From positions 1-57,514 of the forward strand of contig CALKXD010000223.1 of the NCBI GenBank assembly GCA_938003855.1: a stretch of DNA of 57,514 nt, given 5' to 3'. The DNA comes from an uncultured Granulosicoccaceae bacterium (lineage in GTDB: Bacteria > Pseudomonadota > Gammaproteobacteria > Granulosicoccales > Granulosicoccaceae). Position 1 is the stretch's first letter. The number at the start of each line of letters is the position of its first letter. A model generated the notes under the pieces. That model saw only the letters and a list, made by a program, of their open reading frames with translations, made no database searches and was not told the DNA's origin. Below, one piece after another: positions 11,284 to 19,483 of this stretch. A program made the position numbers and the translations under genes.

Positions 11284-12867
11284 ATGAGTACTGCAACAGC
11301 AGAGCATCACGACCATGATGACCATCACGGTCCTGCCAAAGGCTGGACCCGGTGGCTTTACACAACAAATCATAAGGACATCGGCACGTTGTATCTGCTG
11401 TTTTCCCTAGTGATGTTTTTTATCGGCGGCGGTATGGCGCTGATTATCCGGGCTGAACTGTTTCAGCCAGGCTTACAGATGGTTGATCCATTGTTTTTCA
11501 ACTCAATGACAACCATGCACGCACTGGTGATGATCTTCGGTGTGGTGATGCCAGCGTTTGTCGGGCTGGCCAACTGGATGATCCCGATGATGATCGGTGG
11601 TCCGGATATGGCACTGCCCAGATTGAATAACTGGAGCTTCTGGATAATGCCATTCGCATTTCTGTTGCTGCTGTCTACGTTATTCATGGAAGGTGGTGGC
11701 CCGGCAGGCGGCTGGACGCTCTACGCGCCATTGTCGCTGCAGGGCGGAGACAATCTGGCATTTGTCATTTTTGCTATTCACTTCATGGGTATTTCTTCCG
11801 TGATGGGGTCGATCAACATCGTGGCTACCATTTTCAACATGCGAGCACCTGGCATGACACTGATGAAAATGCCGTTGTTTGTCTGGACCTGGCTGATCAC
11901 CGCCTACCTGTTGATCGCGGTTATCCCGGTTCTGGCCGGTGCCGTTACGATGCTGCTGACAGATCGCTACTTCGGCACCAGCTTTTTCAGTGCAGCGGGC
12001 GGTGGTGATCCGGTAATGTTCCAACATATCTTCTGGTTTTTCGGTCACCCTGAAGTGTACATTCTGATTCTTCCTGCGTTCGGTATTATCTCCAGCATCA
12101 TCCCGACTTTCGCGCGCAAGCCACTTTTTGGTTATGCCTCGATGGTCTACGCGACCGCCTCAATTGCGTTTCTGTCTTTTATTGTATGGGCGCACCACAT
12201 GTTTACGGTTGGGATGCCCTTGGCGGGCGAAATGTTCTTTATGTTCGCCACGATGATGATCTCTGTACCCACCGGTGTGAAGGTGTTCAACTGGATTGCG
12301 ACCATGTGGCGCGGTTCAATGACCTTTGAAACTCCCATGTTGTTCGCGATTGGATTTCTGGTCATGTTTACCATTGGCGGATTATCCGGTCTGATGCTGG
12401 CCATCACCCCGGCTGATATCCAGTACCACGATACCTACTTTGTGGTGGCGCACTTTCACTACGTTCTAGTGCCTGGTGCTATCTACTCGATCATGGCCGC
12501 AACGTATTACTGGATGCCTAAGTGGACGGGCAATATGTACGACGAGAAATGGGGAAAAATCCATTTCTGGGTATCAACCGTGTTCCTGAATGTATTGTTC
12601 TTCCCCATGCATTTTGTTGGTCTTGCCGGAATGCCTCGACGGATCCCGGACTACAGTATGCAGTTTGCAGACTGGAATGCCGTGGCAACAATCGGTGCGT
12701 TTGGTTTTGGTTTCTCTCAGTTGATCTTTGTCTACGTAGTGCTGAAGTGCATGAAAGGCGGCGAGAAGGCAACCACTGAGGTTTGGGAAGGTGCTGACGG
12801 GCTGGAATGGACAGTGCCTTCACCGGCGCCGTACCACACCTTCGAAACACCTCCGCCAATTCGATAA
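11284..12867 (+). CDS. ctaD: Cytochrome c oxidase subunit I
   Basis: Catalytic heme-copper subunit (527 aa, 12 membrane helices) that reduces O2 and pumps protons. Metal ligands are visible: [11 protein letters not shown] (low-spin heme), [17 protein letters not shown] (CuB His and the cross-linked Tyr), HHMFTVG, and [13 protein letters not shown] (heme ligands). The E of GHPEVY marks an A-type proton channel. A His/Asp-rich N-terminus precedes the first helix. The ATG lies 42 bp after coxB with GGAGG upstream. Confidence 0.98.
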   Translation: MSTATAEHHDHDDHHGPAKGWTRWLYTTNHKDIGTLYLLFSLVMFFIGGGMALIIRAELFQPGLQMVDPLFFNSMTTMHALVMIFGVVMPAFVGLANWMIPMMIGGPDMALPRLNNWSFWIMPFAFLLLLSTLFMEGGGPAGGWTLYAPLSLQGGDNLAFVIFAIHFMGISSVMGSINIVATIFNMRAPGMTLMKMPLFVWTWLITAYLLIAVIPVLAGAVTMLLTDRYFGTSFFSAAGGGDPVMFQHIFWFFGHPEVYILILPAFGIISSIIPTFARKPLFGYASMVYATASIAFLSFIVWAHHMFTVGMPLAGEMFFMFATMMISVPTGVKVFNWIATMWRGSMTFETPMLFAIGFLVMFTIGGLSGLMLAITPADIQYHDTYFVVAHFHYVLVPGAIYSIMAATYYWMPKWTGNMYDEKWGKIHFWVSTVFLNVLFFPMHFVGLAGMPRRIPDYSMQFADWNAVATIGAFGFGFSQLIFVYVVLKCMKGGEKATTEVWEGADGLEWTVPSPAPYHTFETPPPIR

Positions 12868-12912
12868 TAAAAGTATTCGCAGCGGAGCAGTCCGCTGCGA
12901 ATCCGGTATAGC

Positions 12913-13029
12913 ATGAGCAATAAAAACTCCAACAACTACAGGGTGCCTATCATTCTGGCCGTCGTTGCTGTGTGCTTTTACGTAATGAGCATTGTTATGC
13001 AGTATCTAAATAATGGGGCAGTGACTTGA
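12913..13029 (+). CDS. Small cytochrome oxidase-associated membrane peptide (38 aa)
   Basis: An ATG-initiated 38-codon ORF between ctaD and ctaG. A polar Asn-rich N-terminus (MSNKNSNNYR) is followed by one hydrophobic helix (VPIILAVVAVCFYVMSIVM) and a short tail. Its stop shares bases with the TTG start of ctaG (TTGA overlap), which argues for real, coupled translation. Short single-helix proteins at this position are known in proteobacteria as cytochrome oxidase small assembly proteins; the match here is by position, size and topology. Confidence 0.7.
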   Translation: MSNKNSNNYRVPIILAVVAVCFYVMSIVMQYLNNGAVT

Positions 13030-13616
13030 GCGAATCTGATAGTAACGACACGTCTACCACTTTGGGGATCCGCAAAGCGCACTTAACTCTGTCCGGCAAG
13101 TTATGTCTGCTGGGTATTGGAATGTTTGGTTTTGGCTATTTAATGGTGCCGCTTTACGATATTATTTGTGATATCACCGGCTTGAATGGTAAAACCTCAT
13201 CCGTGGCGGTTTCCGCCCCGCGATCCGATGGCGCGGCAGTAGACCGGCTGGTCACTGTCGAATTTGTCTCAGTAGTAAATTCTTCTGCGGCGTGGAGCTT
13301 TAAGCCCACCAAGACATCGATGCAAGTGGTCCCGGGACGGTCATACACCGCTTCCTATGAAGTCGTTAACTTAAACGGACGTCCTGCTGTCGGGCAGGCG
13401 GTGCCTAGTGTTGCGCCTTCATCGGCCGCCAAATACTTTAATAAGATAGAGTGTTTTTGCTTCACCAGTCAGGAGTTCGATACTGGTGGGCGCAAGGAAA
13501 TGCCATTGGTGTTTTTCATTGAAGAAGATTTACCCAGAAGCATTGATACAGTGACGCTGTCTTATACCTATTTCGATACAGGCGAACCAGTCGCTGTCAG
13601 CTTGTCTGATAGCTAA
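13026..13616 (+). CDS. ctaG: Cytochrome c oxidase assembly protein CtaG/Cox11
   Basis: Membrane-anchored copper chaperone that delivers Cu to the CuB site of subunit I. One N-terminal helix (LCLLGIGMFGFGYLMVPLYD) leads into a periplasmic Ig-like domain containing the copper-binding CFCFTSQ and a C-terminal LPRSIDTVTLSYTYFD. The 196-aa length is normal. The TTG start overlaps the upstream 38-aa ORF by 4 nt. Confidence 0.95.
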   Translation: MSESDSNDTSTTLGIRKAHLTLSGKLCLLGIGMFGFGYLMVPLYDIICDITGLNGKTSSVAVSAPRSDGAAVDRLVTVEFVSVVNSSAAWSFKPTKTSMQVVPGRSYTASYEVVNLNGRPAVGQAVPSVAPSSAAKYFNKIECFCFTSQEFDTGGRKEMPLVFFIEEDLPRSIDTVTLSYTYFDTGEPVAVSLSDS

Positions 13617-13638
13617 AATTATAACGGAACGATCCACT

Positions 13639-14502
13639 ATGAGCTCTCCGAGTACTTATTACATTCCACATGAGGCCAAGTGGCCTATTGTTGGATCAAT
13701 TGCACTATTTGCCTTTTTTGCCGGCTTTGCTTTTCTGTTGAATGGCGGTGGCTGGATCATTATGGCGCTTGGTGCGGCCTTGTTGATCTACATGATGGTG
13801 CGTTGGTTTGGTGATGTTATTACCGAGTCAGAGAACGGCACTTACAGCCCACAGGTCGATGTGTCATTTCGAATGGCGATGATGTGGTTTATCTTTTCGG
13901 AAGTGATGTTTTTCGGAGCTTTCTTCGGGGCGCTTTTCTACGCCCGCGTGTTTTCCGGTCCTTGGCTTTCGGGCTTGGGTGAAGGTGGTGCTGCGGCAAC
14001 CAATGCGGTTCTGTGGTCGGGCTTTGACTACGTTTGGCCGACCAACGGTCCGGCGGCGCTGGGTGGTGAATACGCCAAGATGGGCTGGTTTGGACTGCCG
14101 GTGATTAATACATTAATTCTGTTAACCAGCGGCGTGACCTGCACAATCGCCCACCATGCGATTAAAGAAGGCAATCGCCAGAAAATGGTGAGATGGCTGC
14201 TGGCCACTGTGGTTTTGGGTTTTCTATTTGTAGGCTTGCAAGCGCTCGAGTACTGGGAAGCCTATAGCCACCTGAACCTGAAGCTGACTACTGGAATATA
14301 CGGCTCGACTTTCTTCATGCTGACCGGTTTCCACGGTTTTCACGTGACGATGGGAGCGATCATTCTACTGGTGGTGATGCTGCGTGGCACCCGCAAACAT
14401 TTCTCGGCAACCAATCATTTTGCGTTTGAGGCTGCGGCCTGGTATTGGCACTTCGTTGACGTGGTGTGGTTAGGGTTGTTTATCTTTGTGTACATCCTTT
14501 GA
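13639..14502 (+). CDS. ctaE: Cytochrome c oxidase subunit III
   Basis: A seven-helix core subunit (287 aa) that stabilises subunit I and its oxygen/proton uptake. It carries the conserved MMWFIFSEVMFFGAFFGALF, EYWEAY and FHGFHVTMGA segments and ends WYWHFVDVVWLGLFIFVYIL, typical of CoxC/CtaE. It lies 22 bp after ctaG and is followed by a strong terminator, so it ends the first oxidase transcript. Confidence 0.97.
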   Translation: MSSPSTYYIPHEAKWPIVGSIALFAFFAGFAFLLNGGGWIIMALGAALLIYMMVRWFGDVITESENGTYSPQVDVSFRMAMMWFIFSEVMFFGAFFGALFYARVFSGPWLSGLGEGGAAATNAVLWSGFDYVWPTNGPAALGGEYAKMGWFGLPVINTLILLTSGVTCTIAHHAIKEGNRQKMVRWLLATVVLGFLFVGLQALEYWEAYSHLNLKLTTGIYGSTFFMLTGFHGFHVTMGAIILLVVMLRGTRKHFSATNHFAFEAAAWYWHFVDVVWLGLFIFVYIL

Positions 14503-14518
14503 CAGGACGAACATAAAG

Positions 14519-14548
14519 AAAAAAGGGCGCAACTAGCGCCCTTTTTTT
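14519..14548. terminator. Intrinsic bidirectional terminator after ctaE
   Basis: A 6-bp GC stem (GGGCGC / GCGCCC, loop AACTA; 14525-14541) is flanked by an A-run on the left and a T-run on the right, so it can end transcription from ctaE on the plus strand and from the DUF2909 gene on the minus strand. Confidence 0.9.
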
Positions 14549-14581
14549 ATGCAGTGGCTTCAGTGTTGGAATTTGTTACTG

Positions 14582-14794
14582 TTACATCGGGCCGGGCTTA
14601 ACCGGCAGGAACCCGAGCATTCCGGCGATAACAATGATAACTATTGCCACAATCGACAGGCCGATACGCCAGGTGAGAGCCTTTACGGTACGTTTTTTAG
14701 TGCCGTCGTCCTTGACCAGAAAAAACAAGCCCGAAAACAGGCTGCCGATAATGGCCAGTAATAGTAAAACGATTATAAGTTTGACGAGCAGCAT
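14582..14794 (-). CDS. DUF2909 twin-transmembrane protein
   Basis: A 70-aa protein with two hydrophobic helices separated by a charged loop (VKDDGTKKRTVKALTWR), matching the DUF2909 family found beside cytochrome oxidase genes. Function is unknown. The start MLLVKLIIV at 14794 is preferred to an upstream in-frame start (14824) because the extra residues do not look like family N-termini. It is divergent from SURF1 with 33 bp between them. Confidence 0.75.
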   Translation of the reverse strand: MLLVKLIIVLLLLAIIGSLFSGLFFLVKDDGTKKRTVKALTWRIGLSIVAIVIIVIAGMLGFLPVKPGPM

Positions 14795-14827
14795 AAAATT
14801 CTCGCAAAGCTGTGAGTGTAGCACGCC

Positions 14828-15580
14828 GTGGTGAATCGAATTACCGGCGCGCCGGTATCGACAAGGCTGCTTCGTGGTTCGGGGCTTATTGTCACGTTGA
14901 CAACGCTGACTTTAATTGCGGTTTTTGCAAAGCTCGGTATGTGGCAACTGGACAGGGCAGCAGAAAAAAAATCCATGCTGCAGGCGTCACTGCTGGCTGG
15001 TAGTGCCGCACCAATGTCGGCTTTGCCGGATGGCGACCTCACCCCGATGCGCTATCGAGAGTTCTTGTTACGAGGCAGGTTCGACACTGATCATCAGTTT
15101 TTACTCGACAACAGAATCCGTGACAAGCAAGCGGGCTTCGAGGTGATGACACCGTTTGTCACGGAAGGCTCCGGAACGACTATCCTTGTCAACAGAGGTT
15201 GGCTGGGACACGATGGAAATCGCAACCTGAAGACCCGAATTGATGTTTCAGACGTAGATAGTGTCGTAGTGAGTGGCGTTTTAACCATGCCCTCTAAAGG
15301 TTTTACGCTTGGTGCGTCGATTGACAGCAGTCAATCGAGTTGGCCCAAAATTATTCAATACGCCGACTACGAGACCGTCGCCACGGTGCTGAATGTGGAG
15401 TCACTAGCGTCTGCGGTGCTGGTATTAGCTGCGGATCAGCCGTGGAGTTACGCGTATAATTGGCAGCCGGTGGCCAATGGGCCTCAGAAGCACTACGGAT
15501 ATGCCTTTCAGTGGTTTGCAATGTTGCTTGCTGTTGTCATTATTTTCGTCTATCTCAACTTTATAAAGAAAGATGACTGA
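14828..15580 (+). CDS. SURF1 family cytochrome oxidase assembly protein
   Basis: An inner-membrane protein (250 aa) with a helix near each end and a large periplasmic region between them. SURF1/Shy1 proteins help insert heme a into subunit I. Typical features are KLGMWQLDRAAEK after the first helix, LLDNRIRDKQAGFEVMTPF, ILVNRGWLG, and HYGYAFQWFAMLLAVVIIFVYL at the C-terminus. The start is GTG. It overlaps the next gene by 8 bp. Confidence 0.92.
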   Translation: MVNRITGAPVSTRLLRGSGLIVTLTTLTLIAVFAKLGMWQLDRAAEKKSMLQASLLAGSAAPMSALPDGDLTPMRYREFLLRGRFDTDHQFLLDNRIRDKQAGFEVMTPFVTEGSGTTILVNRGWLGHDGNRNLKTRIDVSDVDSVVVSGVLTMPSKGFTLGASIDSSQSSWPKIIQYADYETVATVLNVESLASAVLVLAADQPWSYAYNWQPVANGPQKHYGYAFQWFAMLLAVVIIFVYLNFIKKDD

Positions 15581-16196
15581 ATCAGAATCTGAGTTGAAAG
15601 CACGTGCGGTAAGTCGCCGCAAACTACTTGCGCTGATGGGTATTTACGCAGCGCCCCTGGTTGCGGCGTGGCTGTGGTTTGCCTACGTAAAAAACAACCA
15701 GGGTGCCGGTGTTTCTGTCAATGGTGAGCTTATTCAGCCTGCCGTGCCGCTGCAGCGCTTTGACCTGGTAGATGCCCAGGGCGTTTCGTGGCCACTTGAG
15801 GCCTTGCAGAAAAAGTGGAGCATGGTGTATTTCTCTGAGGACGGTTGCAAAGAGGCCTGTGAAACGAGCTTGCACAACATGCGTCAGGTGAGATTATCGA
15901 CCGGTCGCCGTATGGACCGGGTGCAGCGTATACTGGTAACAACGGACGTTCAGACGATGGACGGCCGGCTGTCACAGGCTGCAGAAGGACTATCTGTCGT
16001 GGGTGGTTCCGTTGAGCAGGTACTGACATTGAAGCAACAAATTAACACCGCTCAGCAAGGCATGAGCGAATGTAACAATTGTATTTACCTTGTAGATCCA
16101 TTTGGCAACGTTATGATGAGGTTCTCTCCTGAACTCGATCCCGCCAAGATGTACAAGGATTTAAAACATCTGCTGAAAGTTTCGCGGATCGGCTAG
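15573..16196 (+). CDS. Sco-like thioredoxin-fold membrane protein
   Basis: A 207-aa protein with one N-terminal helix (LLALMGIYAAPLVAAWLWF) and a periplasmic thioredoxin-like domain. The motif GCKEAC gives a CxxxC pair, as in Sco1 copper/thiol proteins, but not the standard CPDVC. A second CxxC (CNNC) lies near residue 165. Genes of this kind sit between SURF1 and ctaA/ctaB in Pseudomonas-type clusters. A role in CuA assembly or redox maintenance is inferred. Confidence 0.7.
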   Translation: MTESESELKARAVSRRKLLALMGIYAAPLVAAWLWFAYVKNNQGAGVSVNGELIQPAVPLQRFDLVDAQGVSWPLEALQKKWSMVYFSEDGCKEACETSLHNMRQVRLSTGRRMDRVQRILVTTDVQTMDGRLSQAAEGLSVVGGSVEQVLTLKQQINTAQQGMSECNNCIYLVDPFGNVMMRFSPELDPAKMYKDLKHLLKVSRIG

Positions 16197-16218
16197 CAAT
16201 TCGATCAGGATAGATAAG

Positions 16219-17151
16219 TTGGCTACACAATCAAACAATGAAACAAGTGCAATTCAGACAGCGTCGCTGCCCTCAGATTCGATAAGGCTGCGAGACTATC
16301 TGGAACTCACCAAGCCCAAAGTGGTGTTGTTATTGGTATTTACCGCTATTGCCGGTATGGTGCTGTCGGTTCCCGGCATGCTTCCGCTGCAGGAAACGGT
16401 TTTTGGCATACTCGGCATCGGACTGGCGGCAGCATCGGCAGCAGCTATAAACCATGTGGTCGATCAGCATGCAGATGCTCAGATGAATCGCACCCGCAAT
16501 CGACCTCTGCCGAAAGGTAACCTCAGTACGGCTGAGTGTTTATGGTTTGCCTGCGGGATCGGCGTGCTGTCGATGATTCTGCTGGTGGTGTTCGTGAATA
16601 CCTTAACTGCGGTGCTGACGTTCTTCTCGCTGATCGGGTATGCCTGCGTGTACACCATGTATCTGAAGCGTGCGACGCCTCAGAATATCGTTATTGGTGG
16701 TGTGGCTGGTGCTATGCCGCCGGTGCTGGGATGGGCTGCCATTACCGGCGAGGTGACTGCCGAATCACTGCTGCTGTTTTTAATTGTCTTTATCTGGACT
16801 CCGCCGCATTTCTGGGCGCTCGCTATCCACCGAAAAGACGACTACGCAAAAGTGAATATTCCGATGTTGCCGGTGACCCATGGCAACAAATACACCCGGC
16901 TGCAAATTCTGCTCTATACCATCTTGCTGGTGTTGATTACTCTGGTGCCCTACCTGATCCACATGAGCGGCTTGCTTTATCTTGCGGCAGCGATCGGGTT
17001 TGGCGGTTGGTTTCTGGTGCATGCCTTGCGAATTCAGAATGCCGATAATCCGCGTCAGCCCATGCGAATGTTTGTTGTGTCAATACAGTATCTGATGGGT
17101 GTATTTGCCGCATTGCTGATCGATCATTACGTGCCGGTTTTCTTCTCCTGA
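16219..17151 (+). CDS. ctaB: Protoheme IX farnesyltransferase (heme O synthase)
   Basis: A UbiA-family membrane enzyme (310 aa) that adds a farnesyl group to heme B, giving heme O. The first Asp-rich motif NHVVDQHADAQMNRTRNRPLP and the second region DDYAKVNIPMLPVTHG are intact, with about nine helices. The start is TTG, 22 bp after the Sco-like gene. No ctaA (heme A synthase) gene precedes it, although this is the usual place for it. Confidence 0.96.
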   Translation: MATQSNNETSAIQTASLPSDSIRLRDYLELTKPKVVLLLVFTAIAGMVLSVPGMLPLQETVFGILGIGLAAASAAAINHVVDQHADAQMNRTRNRPLPKGNLSTAECLWFACGIGVLSMILLVVFVNTLTAVLTFFSLIGYACVYTMYLKRATPQNIVIGGVAGAMPPVLGWAAITGEVTAESLLLFLIVFIWTPPHFWALAIHRKDDYAKVNIPMLPVTHGNKYTRLQILLYTILLVLITLVPYLIHMSGLLYLAAAIGFGGWFLVHALRIQNADNPRQPMRMFVVSIQYLMGVFAALLIDHYVPVFFS

Positions 17152-17462
17152 TACCCGTGTAACCCGAAAGCCGTTTTCCGGTCGCGCTGCGGACCGGTGG
17201 GTGCTGGTTCCTGCGACGTGGAGCCTTCCTCTTTGCGCCCGACATGAGTTCAGTTGATGCAGCAAGGTTCCTGTTGCTGTTTGACGACCCGGGATGCGTT
17301 AACCTGACACGTTGGAAATAACTGTGGACCGGTGAATTTACCCTCGACTCCTTCACAGTTCCAATGCAGCTCTTTTGATAACTTGATCCCAGAATGAAGA
17401 AGTTCCGCCTGGCCTGAGCTGTCAGCGGGTAACTGTTAAATTTGTGCAATTCCGGGATTAAT
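17152..17462. other. 311-bp intergenic region after ctaB
   Basis: No gene is recognised. A hairpin at 17178-17197 (CCGGTC / GACCGG, 8-base loop) lies 27 bp after the ctaB stop. It has no U-run, so at best it is a weak transcript end. Confidence 0.4.
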
Positions 17463-18482
17463 ATGAACAGAATGTTTCGCTGGTCGGGCGTGGCCGTGGC
17501 GATTAGCAGTGCGGCGGCATTTGCATCCGCTGAGGTGGAATCGTTCGGCAGTTTTTCAACGGCAGTACCTGAAACACGCCTGTTTGGAGGCAGCGGTTCG
17601 CAACTTCGCTGCGACCTGTTTTTCACGATGGCTGACTCTGAGCGCTGGGTCGCGCCGAAGGGCAGTCTGGTAGAGCAGAGTGTGCCGGCATTCGTATGGC
17701 AGTTCTCCGGGTTGCTGCCGGTTGGCGACTACCGTAAAACACTGGCAGTACATAGTCACTACACCGATACTCAGGAGCGATCCTGGGAAGACGTTCAGGA
17801 GGTGTTGTATAACGGCCTCAGAGCAGAGGGAGCGCGTGAATTCGAGGCGAAGATCGCTTACGCAGGTGCTTACGCGTTCGCGCCCCGCTGGACCGATGTG
17901 CAGTTGGTTGACGTAGCCGACCCCACCCGCGACAAGCATTCGGTTCTCTACGATGTGATCTATCGGGAGCCCGCGCCAAAAGGCGTCTCAATTGATGATT
18001 ACAGAGCCCTGGTGCGAGAACTGATGGATGACCCTGAGCGCGTGACATTGCAGGATATACGCGGTGTCGTCGATGCGGCCGATGCGGTCAAAGACGGGAA
18101 GCCCATTGTCACTGCCGGGTTGTCAGCAGGTGCCGTCACGCCAGCCGAAGTTGCGCTACCAGCCGCACTGGATAGGGTTGGCGATTCCGTTGAGCCGACT
18201 GGAGTGGTCGTTGATCTCTCTGGTATCGAGGTGGATGGTCAGTTGATCGAAAAACCAGTCCCGGAGATGGAAAAACCCATGACGCCCACGACCTTGGAAC
18301 AACAGCAATCGGTGCAACCGTCCGGTGTTGAAGTGCCTGTTGTGCATCCGGCACAAATGGATGAGCAGTCACGCAGCATCTTCCCGCCGGAAACGATGCC
18401 TGACAGCGCCGGAGAGGGCGTCTGGATGGAACTCGAGGACGGGTCTATGGTGCTGAAGAAAGTGGACGAGATAATTAACTAG
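17463..18482 (+). CDS. Exported protein of unknown function
   Basis: A 339-aa protein starting MNRMFRW with a Sec signal peptide probably cut after AFASA. The first two thirds are a globular region rich in Trp/Tyr; the rest (from about residue 205) is Pro/Glu/Val-rich and low complexity, with a C-terminal EDGSMVLKKVDEIIN. It is not recognised. The ATG at 17463 is favoured over an in-frame TTG at 17442 because it places the signal peptide at the very N-terminus. The final TAG codon uses the first base of the palindromic repeat that begins at 18482, so the original C-terminus may have differed. Confidence 0.7.
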   Translation: MNRMFRWSGVAVAISSAAAFASAEVESFGSFSTAVPETRLFGGSGSQLRCDLFFTMADSERWVAPKGSLVEQSVPAFVWQFSGLLPVGDYRKTLAVHSHYTDTQERSWEDVQEVLYNGLRAEGAREFEAKIAYAGAYAFAPRWTDVQLVDVADPTRDKHSVLYDVIYREPAPKGVSIDDYRALVRELMDDPERVTLQDIRGVVDAADAVKDGKPIVTAGLSAGAVTPAEVALPAALDRVGDSVEPTGVVVDLSGIEVDGQLIEKPVPEMEKPMTPTTLEQQQSVQPSGVEVPVVHPAQMDEQSRSIFPPETMPDSAGEGVWMELEDGSMVLKKVDEIIN

Positions 18483-18639
18483 TGCCCATCCAGAAAAAAC
18501 TGCTACTGCGTACCACTTAGGCACGCAATTTTTTACCGACTACAGGTAGTTACTTAAGAGCAACTAAGCGCCTACCTGTGGTAGGCAAAATCTCACGCAC
18601 CTGAATGGTCCTCGCGACGCCCTGTTACTGGATAGGCAC
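18482..18639. repeat. Palindromic MITE-like repeat, copy 1 (complete)
   Basis: The ends are near-perfect inverted repeats: GTGCCCATCCAG on the left and CTGGATAGGCAC on the right (one mismatch). Both are flanked by TA (CTA on the left, TAG on the right). The two halves pair along most of their length, for example CTACAGGTAG near 18540 against CTACCTGTGGTAG near 18572, so the whole 158 bp is one long imperfect palindrome. The left 84 bp match the right edge of the window (57431-57514) with about 10 differences. It has no coding capacity, and the size, ends and TA flanks suit a MITE mobilised by an IS630/Tc1-type transposase (inference). Confidence 0.8.
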
Positions 18640-19483
18640 TAGCAATGATTACCCCCTGCCTTGAGTTTTTCGGTTTGCGGTCGACGTGCTGCGGGTCAGC
18701 AAATAGGGTTTGTCGTCCGGTGGGTCTGCTCAAGAATGTGCGACTGTTGAGCGGCCTTTGGCGGCGGGTCTGCAAAATGCCATCGTGCGGCGTGCAATGT
18801 GACCATCTGAAAACCCCGGCTGACAAATCACAACATCTGCGGCGCAGACTCCATAGCACAGGGGCAGTAGTCCCGTCGCTTCAACCTCTGTCAGGTGCGC
18901 CACTGATTTTGTCGCATCGAGGAGAGCCGGCAGAGTCATAAAGGCCCTGTCGCAGAGCGCACGTCATCCTATAACTATGCGTGTTGGTTATACCCGCTGC
19001 AGGTTGACCACAACGCTACAATGTTTCCCTGGGTTTGTCTGTTTTTTAACTCGCCAGCGGAAATCACGCCTCTGGCGCGCTACAATCGCGCTTCGATCCG
19101 GTCTGTTATCGGGTAAGGCCACAACAGTCGGTGAAATATGCCACCTATGTTACAATCGCAGCTATACGCTCCATGAATCGTCCCCATCTGAACTTACCGC
19201 CCGGCCGGTTTGCATGATGCAAAGCCCCGGTTGCTGCATCAAGCGCGATCGGAGTAAACCCCGACTTCACGCAAATCATTGTTGTTGTCGGTGAGGGTGA
19301 TTACGGGACAGCTTTCTTAAATTTGACGGTAGTGTATTTATATTGTAAAACTCAGGCCCGTAAACTAAGTTATTTGATGAAAACATACGCAAATTTGTTT
19401 GAATCGTATTTGCTGGTCAAATTGAATTACTACATATTGGTCCGGCAAACACGCACTCTTATTGGTCCTACTGGAGGAACACT
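18640..19483. other. 844-bp stretch without a recognisable gene
   Basis: Short open frames exist on both strands but none has convincing composition, a ribosome site or a familiar sequence. It contains a perfect 15-bp palindrome TTTGCATGATGCAAA at 19209-19223, three TACAAT-containing segments (near 19016, 19080 and 19152), and an A/T-rich stretch from 19310 on that leads into the binding-protein gene. It probably holds the control region of the polyol operon and perhaps decayed sequence. Confidence 0.5.
19323..19351 (+). promoter_or_regulatory. Candidate promoter of the polyol transport operon
   Basis: TTGACG (19323-19328) and TAAAAC (19346-19351) are spaced 17 bp apart, about 130 bp upstream of the binding-protein ATG. 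Downstream are two similar boxes, CAAATTTG (19390-19397) and TCAAATTG (19417-19424), 27 bp apart. These could be sites for the operon's AraC-type regulator, but that is a guess from spacing. Confidence 0.3.

Noticed and set aside
18593-19294. Short frames in the gene-poor region (for example 18645-18941 and 18977-19294)
   Set aside because: They are rich in Arg/Cys/Ser with no recognised domain or ribosome site, and frames overlap on both strands. I treat the region as non-coding.
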